Shown here piece after piece: positions 1 to 9,030 of a stretch of DNA of 64,000 nucleotides. The notes under the pieces were generated by a model that did no database searches, was not told where the DNA came from, and saw only the letters and a program-made list of their open reading frames with translations. Location: positions 848,501-912,500 of the forward strand of contig PPXM03000005.1 in NCBI GenBank assembly GCA_003707065.3, written 5' to 3'. The position numbers and the translations under genes are program-made. How positions within the stretch are numbered: position 1 is the first letter of the stretch; the number at the start of each line of letters is the position of its first letter. This DNA is from Trigonopsis variabilis. Taxonomy: Eukaryota; Ascomycota; Trigonopsidomycetes; Trigonopsidales; Trigonopsidaceae.

Positions 1-508
1 CCCGGAGATCATAAGAACAGTCGACAAAGCATTTGGAGCGTTCCATTTCAACCAATATTTTGCTATTGCCCGTAAGACAACATGACAGGTAACTGTTTCA
101 AGTGTACAGAGAACGAGGAAGAAGAAGTATTGGAACAGCACTGGCTTCTGCAACAAGACTTTGCTTATCTTGGTAGCCGGCTGTAATTCCACTCGAGCCC
201 ACGTAAGATAAACATCGAATAATGTGATTAGAAAAAGCATTCGAAGAACGCTGGGGTTGATTTTGTCTCTATCAAGCCCCAGCCGATTGAAGACAAGATG
301 CCTGTAAACCTAGAATGTTAGAAATCGTAAAAGGTATACTAACTTGAGGTTTTATAAGTATTAAATCGATGAAGATAATCACGTAATCATGTTCAATGTA
401 CTTGTCAGCAAACTTGTTGCATTTGGGACACGCAGTCAATTTGATGTTGGCACTCGAATATTGAACATATAAACTCGTCACAGGTTCACCGCATTCAATA
501 CATATCAT
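1..508 (-). CDS. ARV1: ARV1 lipid-homeostasis ER membrane protein, C-terminus cut by window edge
   Basis: Arv1 is an ER membrane protein needed for sterol/sphingolipid distribution and GPI-anchor precursor handling in yeasts. The sequence starts MICIECGEPV and has the Arv1 N-terminal zinc-binding domain: CxxC at residues 3-6, a second CxxC in ACPKC near residue 27, then the family's DLILIKP...VYRHLVFNRLG stretch. Exon 1 is 344-508. A 34-nt intron (310-343, GTTAGT...TTCTAG, with CTAAC just before the acceptor) joins in frame to 1-309, which encodes the hydrophobic membrane region (MLFLITLFDVYL and a later FFFLVLCTL). The gene runs off the left edge, so the last part is missing. The ATG at 506-508 is the only sensible start because it opens directly into the zinc domain. 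Identification is firm. Confidence 0.88.
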
Positions 509-1152
509 GATGATCTCTGGTCATATATAATCCAGATAGAAATGCGACTCTTCGTCAGTGGCTATTGTCGAGGTGCTGCCAAGTCGATATTGTCCTTCGT
601 TACCTAAGGAAAAGTCACTCCCTACTGGGCCTCGTAGCGTGCGTGCATCTTGCGATGCTGAACACCTCGAGAACTGAGAGGAGGATAAGGCATAAGGGCG
701 TTTCCGCTAAAAACACTTGTCTATACTTCGTAGAGTTTGTTTTTTTGCGTGAATGCCTTTTAGGTGATATTTATATTCACTCTATTTTCTAGTTATAAGA
801 AATAAAGTGAAAATGGTGTTGATTAGCCGTTGAGCTTCAACTTGTGGCACTAAAGGTTACATCTGTTTTGAGACTCGTCCTACATTCGAATTCGATTCCC
901 GTAAGAAGTGCGCATGAGCAGAAATACGTAGTTTCCTTATTAACTGGGCTCTACAGATTCATCACCACGGTTCCATCTACCTCCTCATACAGTGATAAAT
1001 TGAGAGAAATATTAATGGAGAAAGTTACCATTTGAAACTAAAATCATCAGCGCCATAAATCTGTTCCATGTTCCTTGTACCCTGTTCCGTACTCCCACAT
1101 TCATCCGAAAAATCAACATATGTACCCACATAATTCTATAAGTTGAGATGCC
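509..1152. other. Intergenic region, ARV1 promoter side / F-box gene 3' end
   Basis: This 644-bp stretch lies upstream of ARV1 and downstream of the F-box gene. Short open frames at 565-792 and 844-1035 have no recognisable domain or coding character. I see no RNA gene. A T-loop-like string near 889-899 lacks the partner stems of a tRNA. Confidence 0.5.
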
Positions 1153-2328
1153 TCAATGAAATAAACAGTCATGTCCTTCGAAGTCTTGACGCTGAGATTG
1201 CTCATATAGATGGAGGAGATAAGACTTCTTGATGTAGAGCTTCTCAATACCGACAAAGTAACTATCAACTTCATAATCATTCCAAACCATGCCTGAGTCT
1301 TTATTCGCCGCAACATTGAGGAGTAAACCAATTCCGAAGTTTGGGCCCCAAAGGACCTTCTCTCTTCCAGTTTTGGATTCCGTGTCGTTTGCTTGATTGG
1401 ACATTTGTGCACATATGGCATTAAAATCAATCTTGAAATTTTCTTGTGAATATATTGTAGTTTGCCGACAGAAGCAGCTTTGGCGTTTGGTTTGCAAAAG
1501 TCTCTTCGACTTCGTTATTTTGTAACCTTGCTTTCGGCAAATTATGTTGTCAGCAGTAGTCGTTGACCTGATATTTTGTTTGGGAGAGGAGAAATGAGTG
1601 TTTGAAGGAGATGCAAGAGAGTTTAATGTTGGCTGTTGAGCAAACATGAGACCTTCGACCATTAGATCAGCCGTATAACCATGAGCCATAAACACATCTG
1701 CGGAGCATCTCTGGGGCAGCTGAGAGTCTAGCTTTCTTGAAATCTGCCCGCTCTCTCCACAATCTTGTTCTAAAGACTGCGAGTTCGCTAAGCCACTGGG
1801 TGATAAGCATGTTTGTGACAAAGAGCGAAAGGAGTTGCCCAATGACATTGTTGGGCGAAATGTGATTGTAGGAGACCAGTCTTTCTGAAGCCATGACAAG
1901 TTCCGCGGCTTGTTCTGGTACAAGTCCTGCTGAGCAGTAGTCTCGTAATCGCTGCAGTCGACATTAAACCAGGGCACTCCAATGCTCAAGCCAGGCGCAA
2001 AGCAGCGAAGCAGTAATTTGTAGTCCCTTGACTCCATTAAAGCGTAATATCTCCTCCTCAGCTCCGTCTCTGCGAAATGCCTCGAGGCAGAAGAAGTGGC
2101 CATCAATGTTATAATCGTCTTTATATCGCAGTATTTCAGAACGTGAGAAAGCAGCTCAGAAGGGAGAGAGAGCAGCAAAGAAAATTCCCTGGAGATGCTT
2201 GCATCTTGAAGATGACAAGTCAAGACCTCAGAGTGACAAAACGATGCCGATGAGATGGACGATCGGCAATCTGACAGCGGTTCTCGAGACATTGTCTCGC
2301 ATGCGACCGTTCCTTTGCCATCTAGCAT
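1153..2328 (-). CDS. F-box-like protein
   Basis: This is a 391-residue protein from the ATG at 2328; the open frame continues upstream only through a non-ATG region. An F-box-like segment sits near residues 55-100 (LLLSLPSELLSHVLKYCDI followed by a helix with RHFAETELRRRYYAL). That is the pattern for binding Skp1 in SCF ubiquitin ligases. The rest is Ser/Gln-rich, low in complexity and probably disordered. A better-ordered C-terminal segment (GIGLLLNVAANKDSG...) may be the substrate-binding part. No WD or LRR repeats are visible, so the target is unknown. A possible extra 5' exon (ATG at 2389, GTGTGA...GGCAAG intron) would add five residues but is not needed. F-box assignment is probable; function beyond that is inference. 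Confidence 0.65.
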   Translation of the reverse strand: MLDGKGTVACETMSREPLSDCRSSISSASFCHSEVLTCHLQDASISREFSLLLSLPSELLSHVLKYCDIKTIITLMATSSASRHFAETELRRRYYALMESRDYKLLLRCFAPGLSIGVPWFNVDCSDYETTAQQDLYQNKPRNLSWLQKDWSPTITFRPTMSLGNSFRSLSQTCLSPSGLANSQSLEQDCGESGQISRKLDSQLPQRCSADVFMAHGYTADLMVEGLMFAQQPTLNSLASPSNTHFSSPKQNIRSTTTADNIICRKQGYKITKSKRLLQTKRQSCFCRQTTIYSQENFKIDFNAICAQMSNQANDTESKTGREKVLWGPNFGIGLLLNVAANKDSGMVWNDYEVDSYFVGIEKLYIKKSYLLHLYEQSQRQDFEGHDCLFH

Positions 2329-3958
2329 CTTGCCATAATCAAGGTATAAGAGCAGAACAAAAGGGAAGTCACACAAAGGGTAGACTCATGTCATTATAAG
2401 ATGCGTGTGGGGTTTTGAGTTGTCAAATGACATTTGGGAAGGATTGACAAAACTGATGGGCTCGCCGTACCCAGACAATGCACCTATTTTCATCTGGGAC
2501 CTCTCAACATTCAAGGTAATCGCACCTTGATTATAGAACACTGATAAGGTTTAGAGGGGAACGCAATTTTTGATCTGAATCATTGTCGATCCAGATAAGG
2601 TGATACCGTTTATAAACAGATGGCCATCTCTGCAAAAGCGGCACAGCGTCCATAATCCATTAAACCTTAATGATGCAAATATTAAGTCGATCATTCAATC
2701 TCTATCTATCCGCCCATGCCGTGAGCTTCTTGTTGGTGTTGTTTAATTCTATCCCTCTGCTATACGTCTTTACCTTTGCTTTTCTCATTTTTGCCATGGA
2801 AATGGTGTAAGCATCCGTATGTCAAACAGAGCTAGTTTCTCGGTATGGCGGATGTCTCCACTTGGACTTTGCCTCGATTATGGCCCTTCCCCCACTTCCT
2901 ATCAAGGAAAACATCACGACTAAAAGATCTTCCGAAGCAATCAAAAACCAGTCTAATTGAGTTCTTTTTTCCTTTGCGTAAATAACCATTGTCTAGTGTG
3001 TAATCTAGGCCTACAGACGTCATTTTATCTCTTCCTCTGCTTTCTTCTAACAGTCTCATCATCGAGTAGCGTTGCTGTCGACATACTAAACACCTTTCAC
3101 AAATCATTAATACACAATGAACCTCGCAGTGATGTAATTACTTCCTTACCAGAAATAACATACCGGTTGCACACATTAAATCCTGCTTGAACTTAATAAG
3201 GCACGGATAAAAATACCACCGCATTCGCTCTTTTCGTCTACAAACAGACATTACCCTGATTTGATCAGCGCAGCCATACTACCAACCTGTCTTATCTTTG
3301 ACTCAGAAAAAAATTTACGCAAAAAACCCCTCTCAGAGTGAATGAACCGAACCAGGCTTGGGTGTTTATTAGAGGAGAAGAGCGATCATTAATTCTTAAG
3401 CTGTCTACCCCTCCTTCCGACGCTCAGTTTCTTCTCCTCTCGGCCCGACGCGCATGCGGCGTAGTCTTGTCTTGACCTTGAGCTTCCACCCCTCCTCACC
3501 CGCTACAATGTGGGGAACTCGCTATGTATAATCATGGTAGAAGGACCCCTTTTCAGACAGTTCTATAGTTAAACAAGAGTAGAACCTCAGCAAATGATTT
3601 CATTTTCTCTCTTCTCTCTTTATCCTACGCAAAATTACTCTGCAAGGTTACAAACGGTGGACCGGAATGACAGAACTCAACACCCAAGACCTTTTGGGAA
3701 ATCGTCTAGAAGTTCACCTGATCATTTGACATGGATCATTACGGCAAAACTTCTGTCTTGAGGTCAAACGGCAATCGGCCGTCGTCTATTGCTGGCAAAG
3801 CTTATCTTATCCCGCAATCTAGTCATAACGTCACTTATATCGAGAAATCAAGTTTGAAATTTTAATCACATATTCCAGAGTCCATACTCCATAACCTCCC
3901 CTCATCGTACAACACCCATTCTTCAAATCACCTATCCTCTACTGTCCTTGCCGGTTGA
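2329..3958. other. Long non-coding interval (1.6 kb)
   Basis: This 1,630-bp interval separates two minus-strand genes: the F-box gene's promoter is on the left and the transcription factor's 3' end on the right. Open frames at 2832-3107 (minus) and 2957-3190 (plus) overlap each other and show no domain. The interval carries pyrimidine-rich tracts and five CCCCT pentamers between 3327 and 3902. No tRNA is recognised. It may hold a long promoter, a 5' leader or an unannotated non-coding transcript. Confidence 0.5.
3327..3902. promoter_or_regulatory. Cluster of five CCCCT (STRE-type) pentamers
   Basis: Exact CCCCT occurs at 3327-3331, 3408-3412, 3489-3493, 3546-3550 and 3898-3902, all on the plus strand (AGGGG on the minus strand, the strand of the flanking genes). 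CCCCT/AGGGG is the stress response element bound by Msn2/4-type C2H2 factors. The cluster is about 1-1.5 kb upstream of the F-box gene start, so the target is uncertain. Confidence 0.3.
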
Positions 3959-6656
3959 TTAATGAGACTGATGGGTTATAGGTCGCCCGTCAGCGCTCGC
4001 GTCGGAGAACAGATAGACACAAGTACTCTCCGGATAGCCTAGACTTCGCAGACAACACCACTCCACAATGATCCGGGCCTCTCGAACCAGCTCCCATTGC
4101 AGGTCATCCAACGAGACAGCAATGTCCTTCAGTAGACCAACCGTGTAATTGGGGTGGGCTGCCGCTTGCAGCGAGGTTGCATTTGGGGATCGCAATAGTC
4201 GATCCACAAAGTCAAGGCTTCTTTCTTCGACGCGAGCAGTTAACAAAATCTCTCGAGCTTCTGCAGCCTTTGTGATCCTATACAATGCAGAGCGACCTAC
4301 TTCCTTGCCGTTCACTTTCGCGAGCTCCGCTTCGCTGGCGAGACGTTGAGACTCGGGGCCGTAGAGAACGTATCCGTAGCACCATACAGCCAGAGTACAA
4401 AGCTTTAAGACAAATGTCCGGTGAAGCATGCTGTCCATCGAGGCTCGATACTGTGTAATCAGCGTTTCTCGAATGAACTGCAGACATCTGATCACCGACA
4501 TCTGGCCTTCATACGACATAGCCCACGCCAGCATCTTCTTCTGGGAATTCTCGCGTTCAGTAGCATGCACAGGACGACTGCTGCATTTAGGCACGCCCGC
4601 GAAAATCTCAAACTCGGGAAGGTCAATATCAATTCCCAACTGTCCGGCCAGAACCAACGGTGTGCGCAGGTAGAGAAACTGGTCAGGATCGACCTTTGCC
4701 GAAAGAGCTAGTCGATCCCTCCAAAACTCATACGCGGGGCCAAACGGATTCCTCCATGTGTCTCGAAATGGACTCCAGCCAAGACTAGTGGCTTGGACAT
4801 CTCGCTGTCTCATTTGGTGCGCAATAGACATCAGACCAGCCAAAAGCACAGTGTTGCCAAAGTTGCTCGTCTGAATGTTTTTTAATTTCAACAGTCGCTT
4901 GAGAGCTTCCAAAAACGGGATCGAGGAAGACTTGCTCAATTTGTAGGCTTCATTGCTGGGGTATGACTCCCACAAGTCGTCATCACAAGGCATACTCAGT
5001 CGGATCTCATGAGCAGACATCATCATACCATGGCCAAACAACACAGAATGAAGCACATCGATCACAAAAATGGAAAAGACAGTGCGTTTCGTAGATTCCT
5101 GGAGGATCCATCGTTGCCAAGGATCTGCAGCTTCAAACCCTTCTGCTCCTAGATCTGTTAATGATGAGCCTCGACGAATTAGCTGGATCAACGTCCCATG
5201 GTGAATATGGGACCTCTCATGGAGGGAGCGGCCAGTTAAAGTCTTCTCAAAGATCTCTAGCAAGTGTAAAGCCTGTATAACCCACAGACTTGCGGGAGGA
5301 CTGAAGTCAGGCGAATCAAATAGAAGCCACCGCAAGGGCTCTGCAATCTTAACTGCAAGCCATGAATGTTTCGAAAATGCGGCTCCAAGGAGTACTATTG
5401 CCCAGAGAAGGGGAGCAGGAGTGCGGTCGGCGCAAAAAGAAGGACGATGAAGGATAGGATGTTGAGGATGGAACTGGGACCAATAACAATGGATATACTG
5501 CTGAAGAATAAAGAGTGACAGATCAAACTCAGCAGCCACAGCAGGAAGCGCTTGCAATAATTCATTTCGTTTAGCATCTCCCATGATGTCTTCAGCCGGA
5601 AAAGACGGCGGACTCAGGAGATTTGGTAGAGACATTGGGGATTCAAGGGACATTAGCAATCCGTTTTCGAAAATGGTATCATGAGAAGATGCTAGGGCCG
5701 CATCAGAAAATAGCCAGGATACGAAATCTGCATTGGAGCTTGCAGGTGAACTATCTGCCTCACCATTTTGGTTGTTCACAGGTAGCGAGTTCATCATCGC
5801 TGCATTACTGTTTGAGGTTGACAAAGCGGGATGGCTTGGAGGAAAAAGAATCTGCGAAGGTTGATGTCCTTCTTGGACTCGAGGAGAACCAGCAGTCTCC
5901 ATCATTTCAATACCATTTGGAGGAATCTCGAAACTTATTGTGGAAGGTTTTCCCGTAAGTGGTCCGTTTTCTCTAAAGTTCTGGACTTGGAATGTGGCCG
6001 AGCGCGACATTACATTCTCCGGTATCTCATTCGAAATGTCCATGGATGCCCTAGATATTTGTGGACTAACAATACGGACATTTTCCTCAATCTGAACTTC
6101 AGACGGCCTCCTAGCCGTAGTCACGGATGTAGCATAAGTTGATGGTGAGAGCAGCATTTCACCGCTGCCCAACATTCCAGGGGAATTCTCTGCTATCCCG
6201 TGGTGATTCTTGGCTTCTGTCTGACTGCTTAATTTTCGTTTTCTGGACCGCTTATTTGAATCCTGTTCCCTGGAGGGAATCACATCAGAGCTCCCAAAGG
6301 AATCACTCGCCGAACTGTTATCAGATAGCTTGCTTCCGGAATTATTATGAAGAGGCTTCGAATCATTCTTATTGTGCCTCATCAGATGGCGGTTGAGAAG
6401 GTCCTCCCTTACAAAGGTCTTAGAACAATCCTCAAACGAACAGGTGTAAATCTTCTTCGGGAAGTCTGTAATAATTAGATAAATCAACATTCAACTCACG
6501 ATTTAATTGATGCCTTGAAAGATGCTCAAGTCTCGTAAACTTCTTTCCACACCCATGGACCGTACAGGTGAAATTCCGGTCAAGACCACCCCTTGAACGC
6601 CTTTTCTTCTTGGTCTTCTCCATAAAGAATACTTCGCTACTTTCCGGTCCCATCAT
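3959..6656 (-). CDS. C2H2 zinc-finger transcription factor with fungal-specific regulatory domain
   Basis: This two-exon gene (exon 1 6500-6656, intron 6466-6499 of 34 nt, exon 2 3959-6465) encodes 887 residues. Two tandem C2H2 fingers lie near residues 27-53 (CTVHGC...HLSRHQLNH) and 57-83 (CSFEDC...LLNRHLMRH). The intron splits the codon of the last zinc-ligand His of finger 1 (C|AC). Next come a basic segment (KRSRKRK), a Ser/Asn-rich linker, and a long helical region beginning near residue 370 (LQQYIHCYWSQFHPQHPILHRP). That region is typical of the fungal_trans family found behind Klf1-type C2H2 fingers. It should be a nuclear DNA-binding regulator. It lies 407 bp downstream of the siderophore monooxygenase gene on the same strand, but nothing in the sequence proves it regulates that locus. 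Confidence 0.85.
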
Positions 6657-7063
6657 CAGGGCGACAGAGCCCGAAATTATAGTTTTGGGAAGTGGAGTTG
6701 GATGTAACGCTTACCCCGGAATGTAACGACGCGTTGGCCACTCCACTATTATCCATCTCATCCATCTCGCCAAGGATTTTGCTGAGAAGCGTGATTGGAC
6801 ACAATTATCTCTTTGATATAATGCTTCTAATTTTCATGAACGGTCTTTCCTGGGGTATTTATTAGTTATAAACTCTTGTTGGTGAAACTGTTTGGTGTAC
6901 TTCGTCAATTAGAGAACTTTTGCTTAAGAGTCACTCTTTATGTTTTCCGCGCAGCTTCTTTAGATTCAACAGGATAGTTTCTACGGAGATCATGTAAATT
7001 AAAGATTATATTCACCACCACGCCAAGAAAATTAAACATATACAAGGGCATATCCTTTAGTAA
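6657..7063. other. Intergenic region, promoter of the C2H2 factor
   Basis: This 407-bp AT-rich region lies between the transcription factor start and the monooxygenase stop. It contains one MluI-type ACGCGT at 6729-6734. No gene or RNA is seen. Confidence 0.4.
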
Positions 7064-8455
7064 TTAGTGCTGAGGATATATCTGACTGACGACTTCATCG
7101 CTGCGCAACGCTAAGACCGACAAGAGGGAGTCACTGATGCCATAAAGATCCTGAAGGCAGCCCTGGATCCAAATACCGCACGAGCTATCTGCCAAAGCGT
7201 ACTTTGTATTAAACTGGACTTTGTAATTCCTGCCCACATTGATGTTACCATCGGGAAACTTGTCAACAACATCAAGACACGGCTTTAAAAGGTCAAGATG
7301 GGCATGCCGCGAGTATCCCGTACCAAGATATACCGCATCATAGGTTTCTTGACTGTCAGTCTTGTGTTTCAGGCCGCCTAGATTCTTCAAAGTCAATCGA
7401 ATGCCAGACGCATCGAGAAAAGCTTCCGAGGCTTCACGGAAATTGAGAACGCGTAATAACTGCTTCTTCCCGGGCAGTTTCTGAGAGTAGAGGGCTGAAT
7501 AGATCTCTTGTAGTAGCTCAATGCGGACGCAGCTGTAATTTGTCGTCTTGTAATTGTCGATGAGTTTGTCGCGAAAAAATTTATCAGAGTCGTAAATCAT
7601 GTCGATCATTTCAGGATTGAAGATCTCGTTCACAAACGGCGAGTCGTCAGCAGGCTTCATTGCGAAGTTGCGAATGATGAGATCGACTTCAGCATCAGGA
7701 AAACGCGAATGCAAGTCCATGAAAATCTCGGCTGCTGATTGTCCAGAGCCAATTACGGCAAGTTTTCGTGGAGAAGCTATCTTTTGTAAGGAGGAGAGGT
7801 ACTCTGAAGAATGATAGACATTGACTTCCAGATCCTTATGGAGACTCTCGAAAGAGCGAGGAATGAATGGCTTTCCTCCCGGGCAAACGATTACCGACTT
7901 TGATTTATAAGTGACAAGTTCGGAGGATGCAGAAGACTTTGCGATGACTTCGAAAAATTCAATTGTCTTCTCATTCTGAAAGACAGGTCTTATAGCCAGA
8001 ACGTCATGGGAGTATCGCACATGATTTGAAAAGGAATTGGCGCACCATTTCATATAATCTTCGTACTCTTGCCTTAACGGAAGAAACGTATCGAGGTTGA
8101 TGAAACTCACCAGTCTTCCTTGTTTATGAAGATAATTAGTGAAAGTGAATTCAGACTGAGGATTGCGTAGAGTAGCGAAATCTTTAAGGAAGCTGATTTG
8201 CATGTGTGACGAGTTGATCAGCATGCCCGGGTGCCAAGAGAACTTCGGATACTTCTCGAGAAAGCAGACATTATCCAAGGGGATATTTTTATCTTTCATC
8301 GCAATTGCAATTGCTAGAGCTGCTGGGCCAAATCCAACAACGCACAACGAAAGGACGTCATCATCGGCTAACGATGAAGTGGAGCGTGGAGTGCTTGTGC
8401 TCGAAGTTCTCGACGACGACTCAATCTCTGATAGCGAAGTTGATGATGAAACCAT
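7064..8455 (-). CDS. sidA: L-ornithine N5-monooxygenase (siderophore biosynthesis)
   Basis: This intronless gene encodes 463 residues of the SidA/Sib2/PvdA family. The family hydroxylates ornithine at N5 using FAD, NADPH and O2, the committed step of hydroxamate siderophore synthesis. Visible motifs are the FAD site VVGFGPAALA (residues ~38-47), the substrate-side segment KFSWHPGMLI and MQISFLKDFATLR, the NADPH site VIGSGQSAAE (near 225), DDSPFVNE, and the C-terminal YLGTGYSR. The Ser/Thr-rich first 35 residues are probably disordered. It is transcribed divergently from the NRPS across a 575-bp shared promoter, the arrangement expected of a co-regulated siderophore pair; sib2 and sib1 are adjacent in fission yeast. 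The length is slightly shorter than filamentous SidA but all family motifs are present. Confidence 0.95.
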   Translation of the reverse strand: MVSSSTSLSEIESSSRTSSTSTPRSTSSLADDDVLSLCVVGFGPAALAIAIAMKDKNIPLDNVCFLEKYPKFSWHPGMLINSSHMQISFLKDFATLRNPQSEFTFTNYLHKQGRLVSFINLDTFLPLRQEYEDYMKWCANSFSNHVRYSHDVLAIRPVFQNEKTIEFFEVIAKSSASSELVTYKSKSVIVCPGGKPFIPRSFESLHKDLEVNVYHSSEYLSSLQKIASPRKLAVIGSGQSAAEIFMDLHSRFPDAEVDLIIRNFAMKPADDSPFVNEIFNPEMIDMIYDSDKFFRDKLIDNYKTTNYSCVRIELLQEIYSALYSQKLPGKKQLLRVLNFREASEAFLDASGIRLTLKNLGGLKHKTDSQETYDAVYLGTGYSRHAHLDLLKPCLDVVDKFPDGNINVGRNYKVQFNTKYALADSSCGIWIQGCLQDLYGISDSLLSVLALRSDEVVSQIYPQH

Positions 8456-9030
8456 AATGAAGTTATAGTTTAATAGCTATCACTGAAATACACAGAAGAG
8501 GAAGAGTAAAAGAACTAAACGCTCGACTCGATCTCAAGATGAAGTAGCGGTCTAAACTGTCTGCTCACTGAGATGGTCCGATATAAAGACCTTACCCATT
8601 CGGTGATCTTCTCCCTCCAATTAACTGACCAGCGTGTTACAAAGCCGTATACAGCTTGTCTATAATTGAATGGATGAAAATCACTTAGATCAGGCTATTC
8701 CGATTCGAGTTCCGAATACCGTTGAATGAGACGGTTGAGAAAAAACTATTTATAGAGATGTGTAGAATGTTTTTTCGTCTATTTTTAGTAAATTGCTTAG
8801 CTACCGAGCCGTGTTGCGTTATTTTCTGCAATACACAGGCAGAACGTTTGTGATTCATCAGAGACTGTTCATATGACCTTGAAAAGTAGATCGCATCTGG
8901 TAGTGACGACACCGTTACCGAATTTGTATGTAACAATTTCCCTTTTGTTCGCTGTCGTGTTACTTGGGCTTCGAAGCAAGTCGACTTGAGAGAGTCTCTC
9001 GTCCAGCTTCGACCTCCTTTGAATCTCGAG
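8456..9030. promoter_or_regulatory. Shared divergent promoter of the monooxygenase and NRPS genes
   Basis: This 575-bp region is bounded by the two divergent ATGs. Iron-responsive GATA repressors (SreA/Fep1) bind (A/T)GATAA-like sites, but I find only one HGATAR match (TGATAG, minus strand of 8477-8482) and no ATGATAA-type pair. One CCAAT pentamer lies at 8617-8621. The plus frame is open leftward to about 8890 without an ATG, so the NRPS start at 9031 is the first in-frame ATG. Confidence 0.5.

Noticed and set aside
842-910. tRNA-like T-loop string near 889-899
   Set aside because: No matching acceptor, D or anticodon stems can be formed around it.
565-1035. Two short plus-strand frames between ARV1 and the F-box gene
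   Set aside because: No family features and no convincing splice links between them.
2832-3190. Overlapping open frames on both strands
   Set aside because: No domain or family resemblance, and the two frames oppose each other; most likely chance.
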